A stretch of DNA of 64,000 bases from Thinopyrum elongatum (lineage: Eukaryota; Streptophyta; Magnoliopsida; Poales; Poaceae): positions 551,402,793-551,466,792 of the forward strand of contig CM022303.1 of assembly GCA_011799875.1 (NCBI GenBank), written 5' to 3'. A program made the position numbers and the translations under genes. Positions 35,837 through 48,763 of the stretch are shown piece by piece. Below the pieces are notes generated by a model. That model had not been told where the DNA came from. It saw nothing but the letters and a program-made list of their open reading frames with translations, and made no database searches. Every line of letters starts with the position of its first letter. Position 1 is the first letter of the stretch.

Positions 35837-38800
35837 GCATCATTGAAATCATCATGCCTAGCTAAAAAGGCATTAAAGAAAAGTGCTTGTTGGGAGACAA
35901 CCCAATATTTACCCCTACTGTTTTTGTGTGTTAAAATGATTAAGATACTGTAAATATCATGTATTATAGCTTTTGTTTCAATAAAGTACCAAGTAAAGCC
36001 TTTGTGATAGTGTGGTTGATAGTTGATTTGATTCTGTGCAAAAACAGAAACTTTTGTGTCCAGTAATAGAATTGTTAAAACTCACTGGAGCGTTAAAAAA
36101 GTCTGATTTTTTACAAAGGATTTACAAACAAATTGTCTACGTTTTCCTAAAATTTTAGAATTTTTGGAGATACAAAGGTGCTAATATAATTCAGATCTTT
36201 ACAGACTGTTCTGTTTCTGACAGATTCTGTTTTCGATGCATAGTTTGCTTGTTTTCTAGTTTCTATGGCTTATATTGCTCAATATAAATTGTAGAAATGA
36301 TAGGGTACAGTAGGCATTATGTTATAAAAAAATTAATCTTGTATTGATAGTACCCAAGTGAATGATTTGTTTTACTATGCTAACCCATCTCACGAAGTTC
36401 CGTTAAGTTTTGTGTGATTGAAGTTTTCAAGTTTTGGGTGAGATATCGATATGAGGAGAATAAGGAGTGACAAGAACCTAAGCTTGGGGATGCCCAAGGC
36501 ACTCCAAGATAATATTCAAGGAAGATACAAGCAACTAAGCTTGGGGATGCCCCGGAAGGCATCCGCTCTTTCGTCTCCAACATTATCGGTAACCTTACTT
36601 GGAGCTATATTTTTATTCGTCACATGATATGAGTTTTGCTTGGAGCATCATTTTATTTTATTTTATTAGTATTTTCTTTCTGTTATTTAGAGTAATGTTT
36701 TTAATCTTTTATTTCAATAAAAATGTCAAGTATAGCCTTTACCATGCTTATTTTGCAAGTCTATATGTTGCTGTTTGAAACAGAAAGTTTGTTGTTATGT
36801 TTTTTATATTTGTGAATAGTAATAACACGATAAAATATTGAAATTTTTACACGTTGAGCTATAAGAAAATTTCTACAGTGTGGTAATTTTTCAAAAATTT
36901 TGGAGTTAGTAAAGTGTGAGTAAAATTGCACTCTTTACAGACTGTCCCGTTTAGACTGATTGCTGTTACGTTTGCATTGTTTGCATATGTTTGCTTGTTT
37001 AATGATTCTATTTTAGGATAGGAGTATTAAATATGCAGAGGCATTTAGTATGAAATGTTAAATAATAATTTTAGTGATTTGCTACAGTAGATAATGATAA
37101 GGTGTTGCATTGATTCATACTAACTTTTCTCACGAGTTCTTGTTGAGTTTTGTGTGGATGAAGTTTTTAAGATTTAGGGAAACCGCGATATAAAAGGAAT
37201 TAAGGAGACACAAAAGCTCAAGCTTGGGGATGCCCAAGGCATCCCAAGCTAATATTTCAAGAAGTCTCAAGCATCTAAGCTTGGGGATGCCCCGGTAGGC
37301 ATCCCACCTTTCTTCATCAAGAATTATCGGTTAGTATCGGTTGAGCCTAAGTTTTTGCTTCTTCACATGATGTGTGCTATTTTTCGAATGTCATATTATT
37401 TTGTTTTGCTTGCTGTTTTAATAAAATACTTAGATCTTAAATTTTTAAATGATAGAGAGTCTTCACATAGCTACTTAATTATTTGACTACTCATTGATCT
37501 TCACTTATATCTTTTTGGAGCAGTTTGTCAGTTGCTCTAGTGCTTCACTTATATCTTTTTAGAGCACAACGGTGGTTTTATTTTGAAGAAATTGATGAGC
37601 TCTCATGCTTCAATTATATTATTTTGAGAGTCTTATAAATAGTATGGCCATTTTCTTAGGTTATTAATTTAGTCCTAATATGATGGGTATTCAAGAGGGA
37701 TATAATAAAAACTTTCAAGAAGAGCATTGAATATATGAGAAGTTTGATTCCTTTCATTTGTTTTGAGATATAAAGATGGTGATATTAGAGTCATGCTAGT
37801 GAGTAATTGTGGATTGGTAGAAATACTTGTGTTAAAGTTTGTGATTCCCGAAGCATGCATGTATGGTGAACCGTTATGTGATGAAGTCGGAGCATGATTT
37901 ATTTTTTGATTATCTTCCTTATGAGTGGCGGTCGGGGACGAGCGATGGTTTTTTCCTACAAATCTATCCCCCCAGGAGCATGCGTATTAGTATTTTGCTT
38001 TGATGGCTAATAAATTTTTGCAATAATTATATGAGTTCTTTATGACTAATGTTGAGTCCATGGATTATACGCACTCTCACCCTTCCACCATTGCTAGCCT
38101 CTCTAGTACCGCGCAACTTTCGCCGGTGCATTAAACCCACCATATACCCTTCCTAAAAACATCCACCATACCTACCTATTAGGGCATTTCCATAGCCATT
38201 CCGAGATATATTGCCATACAACTTCCACCGTTTCGTTTATTATGACACATACCATCATTGTCATATTTGCTTTGTATGATCATGTAGTTGGCATAGTATT
38301 TGTGGCTTGGCCACCGTTAATATTTTTTTATACATGTCACTCTTGATCATTGCATATCCCGGTACACCGCCGGAGGCATTCATATAGAGTCATATTTTGT
38401 CACAGTATCGAGTTGTAATTCTTGAGTTGTAAGTAAATAAAAGTGTGATGATCATCATTATTAGAGCATTGTCCCATGTGAGGAAAGGATGATGGAAGCT
38501 CTGATTCCCTCACAAGTTGGGATGAGACTCCGGACTTATAAAAATAAAAAGAAGCCAAAGAGCCCAAAATAAAAAAAAGAGCCCAAAGAGCCCAAACAAA
38601 AAAAATGAGAGAAAAAGAGAGAAGGGACAGTGTTACTATCCTTTTTCCACACTTGTGCTTCAAAGTAGCACCATGTTCTTCATGATAGAGAGTCTCCTAT
38701 TTTATCACTTTCATATACTAGTGGGAATTTTTCATTATAGAACTTGGCTTGTATATTCCAATGATGGGCTTCCTCAAATTACCCTAGGTCTTCATGAGCA

Positions 38801-39396
38801 AGCAAGTTGGATGCACACCCACTTAGTTCCCTTTTTGAGCTTTCATACACTTACAGCTCTAGTGCATCCGTTGCATGGCAATCCCTACTCACTTGCATCG
38901 ATATCAATTGATGGGCATCTCCATAGCCCATTAATTTGCCTAGTTGATGTGAGACTTTCTCCTTTTTGTCTTCTCCTCACAACCTCCACCATACTCTATT
39001 CCACTTATAGTGCTATATCCATGGCTCACGCTCATGTATTGTGTGAAAGTTGAAAAAGCTTGAGAACATTAAAAGTATGAAACAATTGCTTGGCTTGTCA
39101 TCGGGGTTGTGCATGATGAAATATTTTGTGTGATGAAGATTGAGCATAGCCAGACTATATGATTTTGTAGGGATAACTTTCTTTGGCCATGATATTTTGA
39201 GAAGACATGATTGCTTTATTAGTATGCTTGAAGTGTTATTGTTTTTATGTCAATATTAAACTTTTGTTTTGAATCTTATGGATCTGAATATTCATGCCAC
39301 AATAAAGAAGATTACATTGATAAATATGTTAGATAGCATTCACACTTCATAAATTCTTTCTTTTATCATTTACCTACTCGAGGACGAGCAGGAATT
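35837..39396. repeat. Noncoding interior with duplicated AAGCTTGGGGATGC modules
   Basis: A module of about 735 bp is present twice, diverged (around 35960-36600 and 36710-37340). Each holds a TTTCAATAAA..CAAGTA start and two AAGCTTGGGGATGC copies exactly 57 bases apart (36480/36537 and 37220/37277). 37400-39396 is AT-rich with no gene; 38540-38620 has repeated AGAGCCCAAA. Confidence 0.75.
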
Positions 39397-39410
39397 AAGC
39401 TTGGGGATGC
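39397..39410 (+). other. Polypurine tract, copy A
   Basis: AAGCTTGGGGATGC directly before the 3' LTR. Confidence 0.75.
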
Positions 39411-40771
39411 TGATACGTCTCCAACGTATCTATAATTTATGAAGTATTCATGCCATGTTTGCAACAATTTTATATGGTTTTGGTATGATTTGATTATAAC
39501 TAACCCGGACTGACGTTGTTTTCAGTAGAACTACCGTGATGTCGTTTTTTGTGCAGAAATAAAAGTTGTCGGAATGGGCTGAAAAATTACGGTGATTTTT
39601 TATAGACCAAAAGAGACCCTCGAAGCACCGGAGCTAGGCTAGGAAGTGACCGAGGAGGCCACAAGCCTGCTAGCCGCACCATAACCCCCAGGGCGCTAGC
39701 TCCAGGCTTGTGGGCCCCTCAGGCACCCCCTTGACGTGAGACCGATGCCAAAAATTCTTATAAATACCCAAACCTCCGAAAAGAACCCTAGATCAGAAAT
39801 TCCGCCGCCGTAAGCCTCTATAGCCACGAAAAACCAATCGGGAGCCTGTTCCAGCACCCTGTCAGAGTGGGAAATCATCACCGGAGGCCATCTTCATCAT
39901 CCCGGCGGCCATCATGATGAGGAGGGAGTAGTTCACCCTCGTGGCTGAGGGTATGTACCAGTAGCTATGTGCTTGATCTCTCTCTCTCTCTCGTGTTCTT
40001 GATTTGGCACGATCTTGATGTACCGCGAGCTTTGTTACTATAGTTGGATCATATGGTTTTTCTCCCCCGCTACCTTCTTGTGATGAATTGAGTCTTGCTC
40101 TTTGAGGTTTCATTATGTTGGATTGATTATTGGATTTGAGAACACTTGATGTATGTCTTGCGATGGGATATCAGTGGTGACAATGGGATGTTCTATTGAT
40201 TCACTTGATGTACGTTTTGGCACTCAACTCGTGGATTCCCGAGGTGACATTGGGGTAATCTATGCATATGGGTTGATGCACATTTTCGTCCTACGTTCTC
40301 GGATAGAAACTTTGGAGTGATTCTTTGTTGCACGTTGAGGGATTGTTATATGATCCAATTATGTTATCATTCTTGAGAGAATTTGCATTAGTGAAAATAT
40401 AAACCCTAGGCCTTGTTTTCAAGCATTGCAATACCGTTTTTGCTCACTTTTGTTACTTGCTACCTTGCTGTTTTTATTTATTCAGATTACAAAAACCTAT
40501 ATCTACTATCCATATTATACTTGTATCACCATCTCTTCGCCGAACTAGTGCCTATACAATGTACCATTGTATTGGGTGTGTTGGGGGCACAAGAGACTTT
40601 TTGTTATTTGGTTGCAGGGTTGTTTGAGAGAGACCATCTTCATCCTACGCCTCCCACGGATTGATAAACCTTAGGTCATCCACTTGAGGGAAATTTGCTA
40701 CTGTCCTACAAAACTCTGCGATTGGAGGCCCAACACGAGTCTACAAGAAGAAGGTTGCATAGTAGACATCA
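39411..40771 (+). repeat. 3' LTR, Athila-like copy A
   Basis: Same ends as the 5' LTR, 1361 bp, with scattered substitutions. It contains a short TC repeat near 39978 and the TATA-like box at 39759. Confidence 0.9.
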
Positions 40772-40997
40772 TGAGGCTGGTTGCCTTCTTAACCGAGGCA
40801 TCGCTAATCTTGAGCAGCTTCACCAAGTCGTCGACCGGCTCCTGCTGCTTAATTAGGCCAGCGAGACTGTCATCGTCGATAGCGAAGGACTTCAGCACCA
40901 CCAGCTCTTCGTGTTCGCCGATGCAGCGAGTGCGCTTGCGAGAGCCCTCGCCTGTCAGTGAGAGCTCGTTCGAGGGATCCGCGGCGCGCCAGGACAT
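40772..40997 (-). pseudogene. Coiled-coil gene remnant, 5' part
   Basis: A minus-strand ATG at 40997 opens 75 codons (start MSWRAADPSNELSLTGEG; basic KRTR; then LAGLIKQQEPVDDLVKLL) that run into the retrotransposon at 40771 and resume at 33382. A TATA-like box (41182-41190) lies about 185 bases upstream with a leader-like stretch between. This is the most host-gene-like piece in the window. It could be a young pseudogene or a promoter-plus-exon capture. Nothing in the sequence names a function. Confidence 0.55.
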
Positions 40998-41181
40998 CTT
41001 TGCTATGGATGCCGCGTAGCGGCGGGACCTCTCTAGTGGTTTCGCGGCTTTGGTCTTTGCTCCCTAGTTATATGTCGAGCCGAAACTCCTCCTATGAGTC
41101 ATGGCGGAACGGCTTGACAGGAAAGACCTGTTTTGTGGGTGATGAGGAGAGGAACTATGAAGTAATTTTCGAGTGGGTAGT

Positions 41182-41190
41182 TTTTATAGC
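41182..41190 (-). promoter_or_regulatory. TATA-like box of the split coiled-coil gene
   Basis: CTATAAAAA on the minus strand, upstream of ATG 40997. Confidence 0.45.
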
Positions 41191-41254
41191 CCGGTGCTAA
41201 GTGTGAACACGTTTAGGTTTGATCGGTGTGAACAGATTTGCAATTACTTATTGC

Positions 41255-41259
41255 GTGGT
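41255..41259. repeat. Target-site duplication GTGGT (left)
   Basis: Exact match to 49897-49901. Confidence 0.93.
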
Positions 41260-42850
41260 TGAAAGCACAAGTGCTCCCTGGGTGAATTTGGTAATTAATG
41301 TCAACATATCTCTTGTTGGACTAATACTTCTACCTAGTGTATTTCAGACAAGTTCAACAATGGCATGGCAAGGACAAGAGGATGTGGAAACCCTTCAAAA
41401 TGCTAAGGACACATATTGGCAAAAGCTCAAGACTCTTCATTTATATTTTAGTGATCCAAGATCACATTGAGTCCATAGGAAAGCCAATATTATTAAAAGG
41501 GGATGAGGTGTTGCTTAATGTACTACTTGCTCAAAGTGCTTAGTGATATTGCTCCAAAACCCTCAACCACTTTCTCACTTCCAAATATGTCCAAAACTCA
41601 AAGTCAAACTCGGCCCCACCGAAATGATCTATCCAGCGCCACCGAGTTCATTTGACATAGCCACTGCCAGAAACCCTAACTCCTCGGTCACACCGATATG
41701 GATCTCGGTCTCACCGAGATGGCCCTGCAAACTCTCTGTTGCCTGTTGCAATTATTTCAATCTCACCGAAATGTGCAATCGGTCCCACCGAGTTTGCTTG
41801 ACCAACTCTCTGTTTGCTCTTTGCTGAAATCGGTCTCACCGAGTTCAAGCAATCGGCTTCACCGAGATGAGGTTTTGCCCTAGCCCTAGCACATCGGTCT
41901 CACCGAGTTGTTTCAGTCAGTCCCACCGAGATTCCTAACGTTCACATTTTGAACTAAATCGGTCTCATCGAGTTCTTCTATTCGGTCTGACCGAGTTGGG
42001 TCAAATGTGTGTAACGGTTGAATTTTGTGTGGAGGCTATATATACCCCTCCACCCCCTTCTCCATATGTGAGAGAGCCATCAGAACGTGCCTACACTTCC
42101 AGCCTACATTTTCTGAGGGAGAACCACCTACTCATGTGTTGAGATCAAGATATTCCAATCCAACCACAAGAATCTTGATTTCTAGCCTTCTCCAAGTTGC
42201 TTTCCACTCAAATCATCTTTCCACCATATCCAAAGCTGTGAGAGAGAGTTGAGTGTTGGGGAGACTATCATTTGAAGCACAAGAGCAAGGAGTTCATCAT
42301 CTACACAACATCTATTACCTTTTGGAGAGTGGTGTCTCCTAGATTGGTTAGGTGACGCTTGGGAGCCTCCGACAAGATTGTGGAGTTGAACCAAGAAGTT
42401 TGTAAGGGCAAGGAGATCGCTTACTTCGTGAAGATCTACCCGAGTGAGGCAAGTCCTTCGTGGGCGATGGCCATGGTGGGATAGACAAGGTTGCTTCTTC
42501 GTGGACCCTTCGTGGGTGGAGCCCTCCGTGGACTTGCGCAACCGTTACCCTTCGTGGGTTGAAGTCTCCATCAACGTGGATGTACGATAGCACCACCTAT
42601 CAGAACCACGCCAAAAATCTTCGTGTCTTCATTGTGTTTGCACACTCCAATCCCATCCCTTTACTTTCTTGCAATTAGCATGCTTTACTCTTTCCGCTGC
42701 TCATACTCTTGCCATGCTTGCTTGAAATGTATTGTGAATGCTTAAACTTGTGCTAAAACTCCACCTCAACTTGAAGAACTTAAAAATTGCCACTTTTGCT
42801 TGTTGAGGGTCTAATCACCCCCCTCTAGACCCCTCTTCCCGATCCTTTGA
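41260..42850 (+). repeat. 5' LTR of the plus-strand Copia
   Basis: TGAAAGCACAAG ... GATCCTTTGA (the 3' LTR ends CTTTCA, so the last CA has mutated here), 1591 bp. 41620-42000 carries about twelve copies of a TCGGTCTCACCGAG-like imperfect palindrome. TATA-like CTATATATA at 42036. Confidence 0.92.
42036..42044 (+). promoter_or_regulatory. LTR TATA box
   Basis: GGCTATATATACCCCTCC context, mid-LTR; absent from the 3' LTR because of a deletion. Confidence 0.6.
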
Positions 42851-42852
42851 AT

Positions 42853-42864
42853 TGGTATCAGAGC
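42853..42864 (+). other. Primer-binding site, tRNA-Met type
   Basis: TGGTATCAGAGC, two bases after the LTR. Confidence 0.93.
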
Positions 42865-42905
42865 ATTGGTCTCCATTGCTTTGGTTTAATCACCATTGGA
42901 GGAAG

Positions 42906-43709
42906 ATGGATGAGTCTATGATTGGGAGTATTAGACATAGAGTGCCTATGCTTGACGGAGAGTTCTATAGTGCTTGGAAAAATGAGATGCATGAGATTTT
43001 CAATGAATATAATTTGAACAAGTATATTACTAGCCCTTACATGCCCCCTATTGATTCCTTGCATCCTACCCCCGATGAGTATCTTGACATGACCCGCAAT
43101 GTTAGAACTATTGCTCTTATCATGAGAGGATTGCCTAGGAATTTGCTTGTATGCTTGCCTACATTTGAATGTGCTTATACTATATAGAAATATCTTGAGG
43201 AGCGTTTTCCAAACTATTCCTTGAAAAATCTAGATGAGATTCTTCAAAAGTCCATTGCTTTTCATAAAATGAATCCTAGTGGTCCTAAATTTGATGATTG
43301 TCTATTTGAGCTCCGTGACCTTATGCGTGCCAAAGAAGATGTTGGAGTCATTAGTAGCATCATCTCACAAGTTATTAGAATTCATAAACATGCACATTGT
43401 CATGGTCATACATCTAATGAATTACTCTCTCTAGGTGATGATCATTCACATGATGATGTTGAGCATGGATATTATGATGAGGATGATGATAGTGACTTTG
43501 ATCTTGATGAGTCAATGAGACACTTTGGTCTTATGGCTAACCTTCGTGGTTACATGGCCGGAGGAAAGGAATGGGTTCTTGATAGTGGATGTACGGATCA
43601 TATGACCGGAGACAAGGACATGTTTCGTGAGCTTGCTGAAAACGACGGTCCCCGAAAGTATGTCACTTTTGGTGATAACTCAAAGGGTAAGGTAGCTGGC
43701 CTTGGTTAG
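42906..43709 (+). pseudogene. Copia gag and protease start, shortened
   Basis: ATG 42906 (MDESMIGSIRHRVPMLDGEF) starts a gag of the UBN2 type. A TAG at 43185-43187 interrupts it; the same frame resumes (YLEERFPN about 43191), passes an acidic D/E/H-rich part and enters the protease (WVLDSGCTDHMTGD, about 43570-43612). A second TAG closes it at 43707-43709, again in the same frame. No CCHC zinc knuckle is present between the gag core and protease, where the family normally has one, so an internal deletion is likely. Confidence 0.82.
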
Positions 43710-46700
43710 GTGGCCATCTCCCATGATAGCTCTATTCAAAATGTCATGCTCGTTCAATCTCTTGGTTATAATCTACTTTCCGTATCTAGACTAGCCGACT
43801 TCGGTTTCAACGTTATATTTACTGAAATAGATTACCAAGTGTTTCGAAGAGACAATCATAATATGGTCTTTACCGGTATTCGTATAGGTGATCTATATAT
43901 TGTTGATTACACTAAGAGAGCTCAACCTCGTACTTGCTTAATTGCTAAATCTTCTAAAGGTTGGTTGTGGCATAGAAGATTAGGTCACGTGGGTGATCAT
44001 ATCCTTGGCATTAAAGATGTTATATTTGACAAGGATAGACTTTGCAGTGCTTGTCAAGCAAGAAAACAAGTTGGAGGAAGTCATCTCGTGAAGAACATCA
44101 TGACCACGAGAAGACCACTTGAGCTACTTCATATGGATCTTGGTCCCAACGCCTACAAGAGTCTCGGTGGTAACTCGTTTAGTTTGGTCATTGTTAACGA
44201 CTTTTCAAGATTTACGTGGGTGTTCTTTCTTGATGATAAATCGCAGGTCCAAAAGATCTTCAAGAACTTCGCTAGGAAGGCCCAAAACCAATTTGAAGTG
44301 AAGATCAAGAAGGTTCGAAGAGACAACGGAACGGAGTTCAAGAATGCCAATGTGGACACCTTTCTTGACGAAGAAGGGATTTCACATGAGTTCTCGGCTA
44401 CATACACACCTCAACAAAATGGAGTTGTTGAGAGGAAGAACCGGACACTTATTGAGATGGCGAGAATGATGCTTGATGAATACAAGATGCTAAGACACTG
44501 TTGGGCGGAAGCGGTTGAGACAACTTGTCATGCTACGAATCGACTATATCTTCACAAGCTTTTCGGCAAGACGGCATACGAGCTTCTCACCGGTAACAAA
44601 CCCCAAGTTGGATACTTTCGAGTGTTTGGCTCAAAGTGTTACATTCTTGATAAGCATCGTCGCTCGAAATTTGCTCCTGAATCTCATGAAGGTTTCCTAC
44701 TCGGGTATGGCTCAAACTCTCACACTTACCGTGTCTACAACAATTTCACCCGAAAGGTTGAAGAGATGGTAGATGTGAAGTTTGATGAATCTAACGGCTC
44801 GCAAGTAGAGCAATTGCCAATTGATGTAGGAGACAAAGATCCTTCGGAAGCAATTCAAGATTTGTCCATTGGCAAGATTCTCCCAAAGGAGGTGAAGGAG
44901 AGTACCTCGTACGTTCAAGTGGAAACTTCAACTTCACACCAAGGTGAACCACAAGTTGACTTCGAGGCATCCACAAGTGGAACACGTCAAGACGAAGGAA
45001 ATGAGGAAGTACAACAAGATGAACCATATCGACCTCCCTCTCCACCTCCACAAGAGAACGACAACGTCAACAACAATGAAGGAGGACAAGAAGAAGAAGA
45101 CAATGAAGAAGATGTTCCACCCCAACCCAAACAAAAGCTCTCACGAGTTAGAGCAAGAGTCACAAGAGACCATCCCTTCGAACAAATCTTTGATGATATT
45201 CAAACCGGGAGAATTACTCGCTCTAAAACTCATTTGGCTAACTTTTTTGAACATTACTCATTCATTTCTAGTATTGAACCTATGAAGGTTGAAGAAGCTC
45301 TTGAGGATCCGGATTGGGTGAACACTATGCATGAAGAGCTACACAATTTCGAGAGGAATCAAGTGTGGACATTGGTTGAAAAGCCGGACGACAACCACAA
45401 TGTCATTGGAACCAAATGGGTGTTTCAGAATAAGCAAGATGAGGATGGACAAGTTGTACGCAACAAGGCCCGTCTCGTTGCTCAAGGCTACACTCAAGTC
45501 GAAGGTATGGACTATGGTGAGACATATGCCCCCGATGCTAGACTTGAGTCCATACGCATCTTACTTGCTTATGCCAATCACCATGATATCATTTTATACC
45601 AAATGGACATTAAAAGTGCTTTCCTAAATGGTGAAATTGAGGAGGAAGTTTATGTTAAACAACCTCCCGGCTTTGTTAATCCTAAGAAACCTAATCATGT
45701 CTACAAACTTCATAAAGCTCTTTATGGTCTTAAACAAGCTCCTAGAGCATGGTATAAATGCTTGACCAAGTTTCATAGTGAAAAAGGCTTTGAAATTGAG
45801 AAGATTGATTCTACACTTTTTACTAAAAGGGTTAATGGTGAATTATTTGCATGCCAAATTTATGTGGATGATATCATATTTGGTTCGACTAACCCTCATT
45901 TTAGTGAAAAGTTTGGAAGGCTAATGTCGGAGAAGTTTGAGATGTCTATGATGAGTGAACTCAAATTCTTTCTTGGTTTGCAAATCAAGCAAATTAAGGA
46001 AGGTACCTTTGTTTCTCAAACAAAGTATACCAAGGATCTTTTCAAGAAGTTCAACATGCAAGAAAGCAAAGGTATGAAAACACCCATGCCCACTAGTGGA
46101 CATCTTGACTTGACTAAGGATGGCAAACCGATTGACCAAAAGGTTTACCGCTCTCTGATTGGTTCATTGTTATATCAATGTGCCTCCCGTCCTGATATTA
46201 TGCTAAGTGTGTGCATGTGTGCACGATATCAAGCGGCCCCTAAAGAATGTCATCTTAAGGCTGTGAAAAGGATAGTGAGATACTTAATTCATACACCAAA
46301 CTTTGGCATTTGTATCCTAAGAGGTCCTCTTTTGATCTTGTTGGCTACTCCAATTCGGACTATGCCGGTGACAAGGTTGATAGAAAGTCCACTTCGGGTA
46401 CTTGTCAATTTCTTGGTAGATCTCTTGTGTCTTGGTCCTCCAAGAAACAAAACTCGGTATCCTTATCCACCGCCGAAGCGGAATACATTGCCGCCGGATC
46501 ATGTTGTGCTCAATTACTTTGGATGACCCAAACCCTTAAGGATTATGGGATACATGTAAAACATGTTCCATTGATTTGTGACAATGAAAGTGCTATTAAG
46601 ATTGCTCACAATCCCGTGCAACATTCTTGAACTAAGCATATTGAAGTTCGTCATCATTTCATTCGAGATCATGTTGCTAAAGGAGACATCAATCTTAAGC

Positions 46701-46813
46701 ATGTTCGTACCGATAAGCAATTGGCGGATATATTCACCAAACCTCTTGATGAGAAAGTATTTTGCCGTTTGAGAGGTGAATTGAACATCATTGATGCCTC
46801 AAACTTGGAGTAG
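43710..46813 (+). pseudogene. Copia integrase-RT-RNase H
   Basis: Same frame as gag up to about 46300. Integrase: pre-integrase zinc region (HRRLGH ... CSAC), then D143, D205 and E241 counted from 43710 (D-35-E). About codons 400-480: low-complexity P/E/Q/D linker. RT: GTKWVF, MDIKSAFLNG and YVDD at codons 718-721. A one-base loss near 46300 shifts the frame; RNase H continues at 46310 (SNSDYAGDKVDRKSTSG, TAEAEYIAAG, ADIFTKP), with a TGA at 46628-46630 in place of an arginine codon, to a TAG at 46811. The integrase-RT order places it in Copia. Confidence 0.9.
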
Positions 46814-48749
46814 AAGCTCCATTTGGATACATGCAAGGGATGAGCCTTTTATGACTAATCCTTGATATTTCTCTTATGATGATGATCATATGTCTTGGAT
46901 CTATACTTGTACCCTTGCATGTTATCTAACCCTTGTAGGTACTTGGATGAGCCCAAATCTATGATATTGCAAGTCACTCACATTTTGAGCAATCTCTACA
47001 TCACCAAGTCCCTACTATATGGATGTTGAATACAAGGAAGCATGAACTCACTCAACATATCCTTTGACAATTTCAATATATCAAATTTCTTTTGATACCA
47101 AGTTTCATGATTGTCATTTTGGATACACAAGTGCTTTTCCTTGCAAGACTAACTCATGTAGGAAGATGAACTCAAATCCTAAGTGGTGCTCCCAATTCTT
47201 GATGAACTACATCAACCTTGAGCATCCAACACAAGTTCGACTACATGATCAACATCAACACCACAACCCAAGGTATGATATTCCATCTTAGAGAAGCTTT
47301 GCTCCAAGTCATGAGTCAAAGCAATTCAACAAGATGTGAATACATCAAAATGTTTAAACAAAAAATGGTAACCCCATTTTGAGCTTAAACGATGAGTATG
47401 ACCTATGATCAAGTGTTATCACTTGACTCCTCAGTCAATATACTCAAACATAGGAGACTTTGTCGTAGACCCCCCTCTAGATGAAGTTCTCTAGTATTTC
47501 ATTGCTCATTTACTTTGTGTTCTTACTATTGTAACTTCATCTAGATTTCTTTTCTGTTTTATTCTGTGTCTAATTCATTGCAAATCTTTCAGTTAATTCC
47601 TTGCAAATCCTTGTGAGATTTCTTTTGCCAAGTGAGCTAAATTGACAAGAAAATTACTCTGTGTTGAACTTGGTCCCTCCGACCAAAACCTATCGGTCAG
47701 ACTAAAGCACAAGGTCTCCTTGTGAATAGTTCATCGGTACAACTGATATGGACTAACTCGGCGTCACCGACGAAAAACAATCGGCGTCACCGATTTCAAC
47801 TCTAAGAAAATGTTTTGCCATTTTTACTGCCTATCTTCTTCAGCTCCACTCAATGATTCTTTTCTCTACAAGCATCATGGATTACCTACTACTTTGTAGT
47901 GTCTCTCAAGGACCACACTTACTTGACTCATGCTCCAGAAGTGCCCTTCTTGGAAATTGATGTCAAAGGGGGAGAGAGAGCACATCAAAGCTTATCATAT
48001 GAGCACATCTAAGCTCTTCCAGATGCTAGTAAAACAAAGAGGAGAGAAGTCACATGTCTTTTATAGGGGAAAGACATTTCAATATGTTTGATCTTAGTTA
48101 TTGCTATTGAATATTATTGTTGCTCTAATTGTGGTTAATATTACCCTTTCTTGCTCTGATTTTCTCTCACCCTACCTTCTGCCATTATCCAATATCAGAT
48201 TCAGGGGGAGAAAGTGTCCATATCTAGGGGAAGAAAATCTTTGGAATTCATTGCATATCTTTAAACTCTTCGGGGACATGTCAGTATCTAAAAGGAGTAC
48301 CTAGTACTCACCCATTACATGTCATCCCAGTCTTGGTACTTTTGTGGTTTCCTGAAATTGCTTTACTTAGAGTGTTCTTGTGTTATCTAACCCTGTTTTC
48401 TCAAGTCTACTCCTTCTAAAGCCAGCCCAAGACCACAAGGTAAGTATATGCATCACACTCATGTGCATGATGATCTCTTGCTGATGTACATATTGTTTGC
48501 AAGAAGGATTCATGAACATGGAGGTACACTTCTTATCCACATCATTTGCTCTGATGCATATAGCCAAGATGCATGTAACTCATTGCTTGCTCTGTCATGC
48601 TTATGCATTCACATGTTCTGATATTCCAACTTCACGTGATTGCATACATGTAGGGGGAGCCTATGCATGTTACATGTCTCTCCAAAGCTTTACTTGTTAC
48701 CATGTATATCTTTAATCTAAAGCTTTGATGTATGTTGTCATCAATTACC
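46814..48749. other. Long 3' spacer of the Copia, no gene seen
   Basis: 1.9 kb, AT-rich, with no frame longer than about 75 codons. 47690-47800 has four more TCGG..TCACCGA-like words as in the LTR. Confidence 0.7.
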
Positions 48750-48763
48750 AAAAAGGGGGAGAT
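48750..48763 (+). other. Polypurine tract of the plus-strand Copia
   Basis: AAAAAGGGGGAGAT directly before the 3' LTR. Confidence 0.9.

Larger units (their letters stand above)
33383..40771 (+). mobile_element. Non-autonomous Athila-like gypsy element (copy A)
   Basis: LTRs 33383-34738 and 39411-40771, an Athila-type primer site directly after the first LTR, and the polypurine-like AAGCTTGGGGATGC directly before the second. The 4.7-kb interior has one broken ORF region (34864-35836) and no gag, protease, RT or integrase motif in any frame. From memory the sequence resembles the wheat family Fatima; unchecked. Its target duplication lies inside the coiled-coil gene remnant. Confidence 0.85.
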
